Of a stretch of DNA of 64,000 bases, positions 38,673 to 48,741 are shown in pieces. Origin of the DNA: Carallia brachiata (taxonomy: Eukaryota > Streptophyta > Magnoliopsida > Malpighiales > Rhizophoraceae); NCBI GenBank assembly GCA_021464245.1, contig JADCRB010000077.1, positions 558,001 through 622,000 of the forward strand, read 5' to 3'. The notes below the pieces were generated by a model. The model did not search any database. It saw only the letters and a list, made by a program, of their open reading frames with translations, and had not been told where the DNA came from. Position numbers and translations under genes: made by a program. Within the stretch, counting starts at the first letter, position 1, and every line of letters starts with the position of its first letter.

Positions 38673-38989
38673 GTTTACAACTGCGTCTTGCTACCGATGA
38701 GTGGATTGTACACCGAATGTGCAAAGGATTAGTCTGGGTGCTTGGAGGGCTCTGTCCGTCTAGGCTGGGTGCTTTACCCTGCTTGCTGAGTGTGTATATG
38801 AAGTTATGACATTATAGGCATTCTGATTGTCAAACCTGATAGCTGCTAATGAAAGCTCATCTTCGTCTGAATGTATGAGTACTTAAAATGGTGCGAGAAA
38901 ATAGTTGCCCCATCTTTCATCCCTACTTTCGTCCCCAGCTACATGCTATCTACTCCGACAGCCGATAATCCTTGCATCAAATCGAAGGT

Positions 38990-41403
38990 TCATGGTAGAA
39001 CAGGCAACTCAACCCTTTTGAAGTCGAAAAAACTGACGGGTCCATCCTCATCATGGCAAAGCACCAAAGGAATATCACTACATTGCCTCTCAAGCACTTC
39101 AACAATTTCTTCTCTGGATGGCGGACTGCCCCGATAAGAAAAGACACCATATATCATATATGCTTGTTAGATAGAGGGTTTTAGCATTTGCAACGAGCAT
39201 CTAAACTAAAACCAGATATGGCCCTCTAGTGTTCGGTAAATAAAAATATAAAAATATAAAAAATGCTCAAATGGGTGCCCAATCAGCTGTAAGTTTTCTT
39301 ACGCTGTCCTCTCCTTGATCGACATATTTTGAACATGGCAATATGATTTTATATAATATGATTTTGAATTACAAGCTAGAGAGAAGCCTTGCTCCTTCAA
39401 GCATTACAGTGCAAGATCAAATGCAACAGCAGGACATTTCCAACAAAATTTTCAGCATTTTGGCGTCAAACAAATACCATTTCAATGGTTATCTCACTAA
39501 CAACATAACATTAGACACGCCAAAAAGGAGGAAAGAGATTATTATACTTGAAACAATGCCAAGGTTTTTTTCACTGAAAAAATTCATCGTCACATTAATT
39601 CCAAACTCTCAACAATTACAGAGCTAAACCGTTGCTAGCACGCGCATAGAATGTGCAAACACAACAATTTGTTCCAAGAAACAGAACAGAATAGTTCTGA
39701 AACTATAACGTGAATTTTCAAAATAAAGTTATTCCATAAATGAAAATTGGGGGTACAAAGAGTCAAAGATATATTTCACAGATAAAATAGCTTGTTTATG
39801 TACTCGTTTACTTTTGACTATAGGTGTCAAAATAAGTCATCAATCGGATTTGGGTTGGGTTGTTTCGGGTTCGAGTTATTTCGGATCGGTTATTTATGAG
39901 TCAAGTTATCTTCGGGTCATTTTGGATTGGGTCACTTCGGATTCGGTTCGGATTCGGGTCAACTTACAAGTTGACCACATCATCAAAAATGATGACGTGA
40001 CATTTTTTATTAAAAATTTTAAAAATTTCAAAAATTTCAAAAATTTTGCTAAAAATTCTTAAAAATTAAAGAAAATTATATGATCAAAAAATAATTGAAG
40101 AAATTTGTTTTAAACATTCTAAAAAATTAAAATAAAATTTAAAACTGTATAAAAAATTTCAAAATATTCTAAAAAAATTTATAATTAAAATTTATATTAA
40201 AAATAGTACAATTTATATTTTTATAATATAAAATATGTTAAATTTTCTTATTTTATTTTTTTATTCCCTTAAGAAAAAAAATTCGGTCAAACGGGTCGGG
40301 TTAGGTTTGAATTCGGGTTTGACCCAAGATTTTCAGGTCATTTCGAGTTCGGATCATTTGTGTTAGGTTATTTTTTGAGTTGGGTTCGGGTCGTATTTTT
40401 TAAATAAATTTATATTAACTCACAGGTCAAATTTTGATACCTCTATTTTTGACCTCAGACCAAATTTGCACAATGATATTTGACCTCACACCAAATTTGC
40501 ACAATGATAAGTGTTCTACTGTATATTCAGATTCTGCTCGAACAGTACAGTACATTACTATATTAATAAATAGAAGTCAAAAACTTGGGAGTCTACCTCC
40601 ATAAGATGGAGACCTCAATGGCTAGCCTAGTAGTATTTCTAAAATGCTGCTAATTTTTCAGTTTTCATAATGTTTCAGTTTCTATTCCTCATATAGGACA
40701 TGGACAAAAAAATGTATGAGTTATCGAACAATAAAATTAAAGAGAGCCAGTGTTCGATCACCATGTAGGAAAAAGTACTCAAATCACTAGAATTTAGCAG
40801 CAAAAATTACCGGTTTAAATAGAGCAGAAAGCTTGGGTCACCAGGTGAAGACTTCTTAAATTTGCAGTTTGGAAGATAAACGTCAAAATCTGGCACGAGC
40901 TCAGGAATATGCAAATTATCGACCATTTCTACAAGAGAAGTTGTGCCTTTCAAAACGTTGTGCTTCGCCATGCCAATTTCTGGAGTTCCTTGCAAAGAAT
41001 CAGACTTATGGCTACTTGTAATATCCCTCATACTCCAAGCAACCCCATGACGGCGGACAATGTAACCGAGAGATTTCAGATGCCTATAAACATTGAAAAG
41101 CTCCCAGAAACATCCATTCTTCCCCTCTGAAATCTTGCCATATATATCTTTCAATGAAAGACATGTATCATCATCATCATCATCTTCCATGAGAAACAAT
41201 GCCCATAATTCAGTCAAATACCTGTAATGATGAACATTCAGCAATAAGGCCATTTGTTAATAAAAAGACCAAAAAAGTACCTGAAGGTTATTCCTCCTTC
41301 TAAACCATAATGTCACTTGGGTTCCTTTCAGTATGCTCCAAGGAATTACAACTACTCTTTCAAGCATCCACTTAGCACAGCTGCTTAAAAACCTACGGTA
41401 TTG
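38990..41403 (-). pseudogene. SEN54: SEN54 tRNA-splicing endonuclease subunit, 5' end decayed
   Basis: SEN54 is a structural subunit of the heterotetrameric nuclease that removes tRNA introns. Two clean exons are visible. The exon at 41221-40811 encodes LSLKDIYGKISEGKNGCFWE, VYRHLKSLGYIVRRHGVAW and DVYLPNCKFKKSSPGDPSF. The exon at 39125-38990 encodes RPPSREEIVEVLERQC to FKRVELPVLP and a stop. Their junction (AACCG|T) is in frame with good GT-AG sites. The N-terminal exon should lie just upstream. At 41403-41281 there is a degenerate match (QYRR, AKW, RVVV) with a donor-like end (cag|gtactt) but no consistent reading frame. No ATG-containing first exon was found. I call it a probable pseudogene, but a functional gene with a distant or divergent first exon is possible. 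A hAT-type MITE sits in the last intron. Confidence 0.65.
39819..40445. mobile_element. hAT-type MITE in SEN54 intron (627 bp)
   Basis: The ends are tataggtgtcaaaa and ttttgatacctcta, which are inverse complements with two mismatches. Flanks cttttgac (39811-39818) and tttttgac (40446-40453) form an 8-bp target duplication with one mismatch. The interior is AT-rich, with 'cgggt'-type words near both ends and no coding capacity. An 8-bp duplication and such termini fit a non-autonomous hAT element. Confidence 0.75.
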
Positions 41404-43920
41404 ACTAAAGTGTGCTTCAGATATCGTTAATATCATGGACAACAGAAGAACTACTATATAATATTTAGGACAATTCGCCAGCCATTAGACCTCATACTTT
41501 TCACAGCAGGATAATGATTCTTATCTTGAAAACCGCCTCCCAAACGTTTGCCTAATCTGTAGTTATTGAAATTTAACATATTGATTTAAGGATGGACTCT
41601 ATGGAAATCTTTTTTTTTTTTTTTTGAAATTGAAGCGTACTTCTCTGATATTTAATTGAAGGATTACACCATTTATGAAAATTATGGCGTGAAGAGATAA
41701 AATATTTTTTATACACATTATCGTAACATAATTTTAATTATATTACATAACGTAATTTAAAAAATAAAAAATATAAAAATTTATAAAAACTTATGCATAT
41801 TTTACACTACATAACTTACAAAAAAAAAAAAAAGGTGTTTTGGGTGCAAGATTTCGATATCCAAAAATCACATTAAATCTTGACTAATTCGATTTAAGTT
41901 ATTGTTGGATATCTTACGTACAAATTTACATACATATTACAACAATAACAAACGATTAAAGCTGATGAATTTAAAATTATAGAAATTATATAATTTTAAA
42001 CATTTAATATAATTAGTACAATTGTTCTCTGTAGAATTTTCTTATTTTGAAAAATTTCCAACATTTTTCTTAGTTTTAAAATTTTTCTTTTTTTTTTTCT
42101 TCATGAAAAAAATGGTGGGAGTGATGCCCGACATCTTTATCAGAGAACAATGCGCCGTATTACGATAATAGGACTGCTAGTGCAAATGGTTACAACAGTC
42201 ACAGATTCTGGTGCTAACTCCCTACTGCATGTCCTAACAATCATAGATTCCAATGCTAGTGAAGGTTTATCCTCGTTGCATGCCTTAGTAAGAGTCGAAT
42301 CCAGTACCTTGTGGTTAGTACATTTAAATGTTTATCACTAGACTACAACGTAAAATTGTTCTAATATTATCTTTTTGGTCTTTTTAGAGTTGTTAGAGTA
42401 ACTGTAAGAGAGTAAAAATTATGTGAGTAAGATCTGAGATTTAAATCTCAGATCTTATAATTGACAATTATTACTTTTAATTATTTAAAATATACTCAAT
42501 TCACATTTTTTTTAATCAAAAACTTTTCCAACATTAACATTGCCATAGAGTTTCCCCCCCCCCCCCCAAACAAAAAAAAAAAAAAAAAGCTATAGAGTTA
42601 TCCGTTCGAAACTGGAGGGCAGAAGCCCAAAGGAAAGAGAAAATAAAAAATTACCCAGTAATTATGGTGGGCCACTGGGCCCTACGTTAATCTGTTCCAG
42701 AACACGCAAGAAATCACGAGGGGTTGGCTGAAATCAGTTAAAAGCCAAGCTTGGGCCCAGAATTAGACATGCAAGGCCTGCAATTGCCAGTCTTTCCGGG
42801 TCAGCACAATATAATTTAGCTTTATTTTTTTCGAAAGAGAAAATAACTCTATCCCATCAAGTAGCTATCGCTAATTAGCATTGGAGTGATTTCCAAGATT
42901 GCATGTCTTAAATTCAAGATAATTAACAAAAAAAAAAAATGAATTGTAATTTATATTTGAATGAATTGTAACTCACTAATTCGTAATGACTGCTAGATTT
43001 GACGTACTTAAATTTGATTTGTTTAAATACTTATAGTTGAATATCATATAATTAAGAAGTTAAACTAAGTCAACTTTAACCTTAGTCAATTGAAGTTTAT
43101 TTAATAAATGAGTATTAATAACTTCTACCAATCCAAGTTTGTGAGCCCTTAAATTTATCTCAAAAAAACAAAAAAAGTTTGTGACCGTTCATGAACAATA
43201 TATTTATAATGCTAACAGATTTCTCGTGTTCATTCCTTGGTTAGTGTTTTAATAAACAAATCTAAAAATTCTTTGTGCTAGTATTATTTAGCTAAGGACT
43301 CATAACGAGAGACTCAATTTGTTTAATCAAGGCTCAGTTGTAATCAATCACTAATGAGTAATGAAAGTGGGGCCTGTAAATTATTTTAATTTTAGTAATA
43401 TAGTTCTATATATATAATAGGTAACTTGAAAATGATCTTAACATAATTCTCAAACTTAAACTGCACCTTGGTCCGATTTGGAGTTCAGTTTACCGAGTTA
43501 ATGATCAGATCAGGAACTTACTCGAATCATGTTTCTTAAAATAATTGGTATTTTTATATTATATAAATAAAATGTAATCAAAATAATATTTGAGTATATA
43601 TACATTAATATTCTCAATAAAATACTATAATTATCCTACAAATTTTTGTTAAAAAAAAAAAAAAGAAAAGAAATTTTTAGCATTAATCCATAAGTTCATT
43701 AATAAGACGGGAACAGTTCAACCATTTAAGTTGATCAGGTCGAATAGTTTTCTCTCAGTTATTTTCTTGTCTGATCAGATTATAGAATGAACTGTTTTAA
43801 GTTTCGGATACTAATTCACTATCTAACTATCGGGTCAATCTCGTTTTTAAAATTATAGATCTTAACAAGTTTATTAACGAGTTTACTATGGATGTATACA
43901 TTGTTCAAATGATTGAACAA
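41404..43920. other. Intergenic; SINE-like segment and palindrome
   Basis: Mostly AT-rich. At 42150-42350, read on the minus strand, 'gttgtagtctagtgataaac' (A-box-like) and 'ggattcgactc' (B-box-like) suggest a SINE remnant. A 30-bp perfect palindrome lies at 42428-42457, and a C-run at 42554-42567 is followed by poly-A. No gene is supported. Confidence 0.5.
42428..42457. repeat. 30-bp perfect palindrome
   Basis: The half-site taagatctgagattt is followed immediately by its exact inverse complement, with no loop. It could form a cruciform or be a compact element end. Confidence 0.9.
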
Positions 43921-44870
43921 AACCGGGAATTGAGAGAAACTATTGGGGAATATTACTTGAGAAAGCTCATGGGGAAATGCTGGCGCTCATCCAGAGAACA
44001 GCTTGGGCAGGGCTGCTGCATTGCTTGAAACATGAGGGTGTATACGTTAGTGGGAGTTTCTCGAGGGCTGCTTACAGGGAGAATATTAAGACCTTCAATA
44101 CTATGTTTGACAAAGTTCACAAGACGTAAACTACATGGTTTGTACTGTTGAAGCCTAGCTTCCTGCATGTTCGAGCTTCCATTTTGCACAGAAGACAGAA
44201 GCTGGAGTGCAGGACTGGCAGCCAGCAACTTCAGCAGCAAGCAAGGGGACTTTTGTTTATAGTTTGCTTTATGTAATGTTTTTGGTTAGCTTGGAAAGTG
44301 TTTTAGTTCAAGCAACCAGTTAATGATCCTCTTTTGTATGTACTTAGACTAGATTAGGCTGCCTTTATAGCTTATTTTTGGTAGTAAAATTATGTCAGTC
44401 CACTTTTCTATATTTGTGAAAGACAAGGCTTTGTTTAGTTAACCTTTAAGTATGGTAAGCATGCTCTTTTATATCATTACTGTACTTGCTTATATACAAT
44501 GACCCTTTAAGTGGGTTTCCATGGAAAGATTAGATGATTTATAATCAAAAAAATATATCCTTTTTAGCTCCAAGTTTTCTGCTGTGTGCTTCACTTCTGC
44601 AAATTTTCTGTTCTTCTTCTTCCTTTTATGTCTTGAGCACATTAAGTTCTTTTTACACTTACATGTACAAGGCCATCAACTTAGAGAGGAGCTCCGAATT
44701 TCTATAAACGAAAGGTTGATCCCTGCTTATAGGTCGTTTATTGGCCGGCATGGTATCCACATAGAGAGGGGAAAGCGTTCAGGAAATTACATAAAAGTAT
44801 ACAGCTGAGGATTTGGAGAATGCCGTGTTCGATTTGTTTGAAGGGTCTAACCTAGGCAAGAGGAGACAGT
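43921..44870 (+). pseudogene. EXO70: EXO70 exocyst subunit fragment, split by solo LTR
   Basis: EXO70 proteins tether secretory vesicles at the plasma membrane. Only the C-terminal part is present. It reads LRETIGEYYLRKLMGK (first frame), then ALIQRTAWAGLLHCLKHEG, YVSGSFSR and FNTMFDKVHK. A premature TAA follows before TTWFV. After a 518-bp insertion the homology resumes as [20 protein letters not shown]. It shifts frame once more at a TGA, where the next frame gives [14 protein letters not shown], the family's usual C terminus. Two frameshifts, one stop and one insertion make it a pseudogene. The N-terminal two thirds is absent. Confidence 0.82.
44146..44663. mobile_element. Solo LTR (518 bp) inside EXO70 pseudogene
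   Basis: The insertion begins TGTTGAAG and ends CTTACA, the TG...CA termini of LTR retrotransposons. It is flanked by a perfect 5-bp duplication, tgtac, at 44141-44145 and 44664-44668. EXO70 homology stops at one copy and resumes in frame at the other. No internal retrotransposon coding sequence remains, so this is a solo LTR left by recombination. Confidence 0.8.
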
Positions 44871-45870
44871 GAAAGAGCATGGAATGCTTAGCCTACTTAA
44901 AACCTCTGACGATCTTCTCTCGAATCTTCAATTTTACCTGTCACTTTTTCTTTTGTTGGCATATTTGGGATAGTAAATTTCTTTTTGGTGGTCAGATGAA
45001 GCTCTCTAGTGCAGCAGAAGCTCTCAAGCTGAATGTTTGACCACTTCAAGCATTTTCCTTGTTCTTATTATTTCCTTTCTTTTGCTATGGAGATAAGTGA
45101 TTCTGGACTTTGATCTGTTGGAAATGTGGAAATCCCACATTAGTGAGATAAGAAGAGAATGAAGTAAATATAAATTTAAGAAGAGAATACAATGAAAATA
45201 AATTTAAAATTATATTGATTAACGTAATTTAAATTATTTTACTAAAATAATTAACTTATTAACTGAAATAAAAATAAATTTTTTTACTGGTAAAAGCTTG
45301 TCAAAAAAAAAAAATCTAACACGTCACAAAAAAAAAAAACAGATTCTAACTTTTTTTTTGTGTAGAAGTTAAGATCATTGTCGGTACTTCGCAGCTATAT
45401 GATAAGAAACAGTTCCCTTTCCTTAGCCTCATTTTCTGTTTTTGTTTCAAGGGAAAATGGTGCAGTTATTAGTCTTTGAACCCAACATTAGAACAAATAC
45501 CTCTGTGGTATGCACTTTGCATCCCCAACTGATGTATGCATAGCTCAAGTTTCAGTAATGGAAATTGAGCAATTGTCTACAGTATTAACTCTTGCTGCCA
45601 ATCAGTGGTTTTCCGCATGTGAGTTCCGCACATGGGAATGGAACTTTGAAAATTATTTAGATAAGGTTCATGGTAGACCAAGCAGTCTACCCAAAACTTC
45701 CAAAAAAAATGAAGCTCAAAAAGTCTAAAAGAGAATTGCGATAATTCAGTGTTGGGACATCCTAATTTCCAATGAAGTGAAAGAGAGAGCTGGAAAAAGG
45801 AGAAATGACAAGGGAAGTCCAAAATATCAATGAAGAGACTTTTCCAAGTTCATTGAAATATCTATGCGCC

Positions 45871-45901
45871 ACCCCCCCCCCCCCCCCCCCGCCCCCCCCC
45901 C
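45871..45901. repeat. Long C homopolymer
   Basis: About 30 C residues with one G interruption, followed by ggcggcg. It is exceptional in AT-rich DNA and a likely site of length error. Confidence 0.9.
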
Positions 45902-47203
45902 GGCGGCGCAAACAACCCACTATAGAAATATTGATAATCAGACGCCAAATAACTTTTATATTATATAAATATTATATTTGTACGATTGTAATAATAAAAT
46001 ATATAATAAAAAATAAATTATTTTTTGTATTTTTTATGTATATTTATTAATTATAATTACACAAAATATAGCATTAGTTGTTATATGTACTTATCAGACT
46101 ATTAAATTATCATACATCTAACAGTGCTTCATTTGTAACAGTGTTTAGTTAAAAGTTTTAGTTTTGCTGCAATTTTTGGAGTCTTCTAAACTTGTATTTT
46201 CATGTTTGTAAGGGAGAAGCTTAGTGTAAAGTTGGTTTTTCCGTGATTTCCCACTCCCATCTGCATGACTCCAGTAGTAAATTTTTATATTTTCATTCAG
46301 CTTGTAAGGAAGATCCCCTTCCCCGCCACACTGCCCAAATGGTAAAGCAATGACAAACAATCTTACCCCTAACATAACTCCATCATGTTGATCGCTAGGC
46401 ATTTCTTTTTAAGTGGGTACATTGTGATGATTTGTTTTTGTAATTGGAGAGGAAAAAACAGTGCTTAAAAACAAGCCACTCAAATGTACAAGGCGTCAAC
46501 CCAAGAGAAAGCTTGTACTTTACGGGCATTGTGTTACATGGATTGGTACAACTCAAGTGGTTGACGCCAAATTCGAGATTATTTAAAAGGAATTAAACAG
46601 TTAAATTTACGTATTGCTCAATATAGACTTGGATGGTTTGAAGGAAGGAGCTCTTAACTAAGTCGAACTACAAAGACTTTATTGAGTGTCTTAGCTTATT
46701 TTGTAGTTCACATTAGTTTTACAATTTCGTTTTTACATTGGGTAATTTAAACGGTGTAGGGAGCAACCGAACAGCAAAACGATGACGAAAATTATAATGA
46801 TGTCCTTGCTGACGACGACAACCCGCTGTAAATTATGCATCAGCCGAGTGAAGTCAGAGGAAACTGCTGCGTTCCTGTTAAGTTGAAAATCGTTGTGATG
46901 CTTTTGTGCTTTCTTGTCCTTTACAACCTAAACAGTGCAGGGTAGAAATGACCAATTAAACGAATTAACGATTCCTCTCGTACTAAATTGAATTGTTGTC
47001 GCCCGACTTAGTAGCTATGATGAAAGCCAAAAAGAGGTCAGTCAGAGATAATCACAAATTTGACGTGTTCACCGTGAAAACAAAGAAATAACTTTTTTTT
47101 CTTAAGGTGTTTTTGTGGTGCGATGAAAAAAAAAAAAAAAGGAGAAAAGAAAGAAAAATATAATTATTATTATATATATATATATATTTTTTTATATTTC
47201 TTT

Positions 47204-47440
47204 CTTCTCATTTTTTACATCATTCTAATAATTTTATTTTCTGTTCACTTTTTCTCTCACAAATTAATATTTATTTTTCTTTTCACTATACTTTCATTCT
47301 CTTCATTTTTTTATTACTCCAAACAATTTTATTTTCTCTTCACTTTTTTTCTCACAAATTACTATTAATATTTTTTTCACTATACTTTTATTCTCTTCAC
47401 TTTTTTCACCACTCCAAATAACTTTATTTTCTCATTATTT
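47204..47440. repeat. Tandem repeat, ~94-bp period, ~2.5 copies
   Basis: Units begin at 47204, 47299 and 47393. Each carries 'tattttctcttcac'-like words followed in the first two by 'ctcacaaatta' and 'cactatactttcatt'. The tract is strongly pyrimidine-biased. Confidence 0.75.
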
Positions 47441-48612
47441 TCTTTCTTTCTTTTCTTCCTTTTCTCATTACTCACTCCAAATACATCGTTAAGAAACGTG
47501 TGTCACTAACACACTCACAATGACCATTTCCGCATGTTAAGAATATTCATGTATGCAATTCAAAACTGCACAAATTTCCCCAATCAGGTTTTAGTCGGGC
47601 GGTACAGGGTCATTTTCTAGATTTAATTTCGCGCATCGCATTCTCAAGTTTTGAAATTACTAATTACTTTATACCAAAAAGAAAAGCGAAATTTTTTACG
47701 GACTCAAATCTTAAAAAGCTCAAATAGATTTAAAACGATTTTATAATATATGTAAAATGTTTTTTGTTATATAAATAACAGTTCATAGAACATATAGAAG
47801 ATTTATGGTTAAATAGTATGTATTAATTTAAATATTTTGCATACTCTATAAAATATTATTGAGGTAGTACAAAATATTTTTAACATAATATAAACACTTT
47901 TTGAGTTTATCTGAGTTTAGAAAAGTTTTAGGTTATGTAGTCGTTCCAAAAACAATAAAATAAAGTAGACCGCCAACGAAAGTTACTTCGGAAGACTTAA
48001 GTTCTAATTGGCCATTGGGGATCAATGGTGACAGGTGCATTGCAATTGCAATCCTAATACATTTTTAATTCTCGAGTCATCATCGATGGTTTGGGCTTTC
48101 TAATACTGAATCTTTGAGATGATTAAGAGAATCTCCATTATTTCAAAGGCTAAAATAATTAAATAAACTTGGTTTCGACACATTTGAGGAAAAAATTGAA
48201 ATAATAATTATTGAATACACTTTCTCAAATTGTGTCCCATATTTTTTTTTATAAAAAAAAATATGTATCATCGATATGTGATTTATGTGAAACGAATCTA
48301 AAAGTTACACATTTCGTCTTCATTCAATCTCTTCTAAAAAAAGAACACCTCATAATAGGACCGAACAAGTCTTCACCAAACTTAATCTCAATATTAACTA
48401 ATCAAAATTTCAAATATTTAATCCTCCCATATTAGTTTTCAGAAATGTCGCAATAAATTAACTTTTTCATCAAACTATGTCTCGCTTCCAGCCGAGAATG
48501 AGAAGGCAAAAATAAACTAAGGCGGGTAACAATGAACAAGCCAAACGGCGACTTTGAAAGTTCTGAGCAATTGAAGTCTTCATAAAAGTGTAAATCGCCA
48601 AAAAAAAAAAAC

Positions 48613-48741
48613 GTGTAAGACTTCTTCTTTCGTACCATACCATATATGCAAGACTTCTTCTTTCATACCATATATATATAAGCAAACCACTGATAAATGT
48701 GCAGAAAAGTGAACAATATTGAGACCTGAAACCATTGGAAA
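48613..48741 (+). promoter_or_regulatory. WAK gene 1 core promoter
   Basis: A 34-bp direct duplication containing 'agacttcttctttc' (48618 and 48652) leads into a TATA box (tatatatata, 48671-48680) about 60 bp before the ATG. The corresponding place in the decayed second copy has a CA repeat and only 'taatata', so this promoter architecture is specific to the intact gene. Confidence 0.6.

Larger units (their letters stand above)
44871..48110. other. Intergenic before the WAK cluster
   Basis: It contains a long C-run (45871-45901) and a 94-bp tandem repeat (47204-47440). A minus-strand open frame (46402-46145) has unrecognised but protein-like sequence. No gene is supported. Confidence 0.5.

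Noticed and set aside
43953..44240. 95-codon minus-strand open frame
   Set aside because: The plus strand carries the EXO70 homology; this is its shadow running into the solo LTR.
45805..46050. Proline-rich open frame
   Set aside because: The prolines come from the C homopolymer; there is no conserved sequence on either side.
46145..46402. 85-codon minus-strand frame with protein-like residues
   Set aside because: I do not recognise the family and see no splice partners or start context. It could be a gene fragment but cannot be supported.
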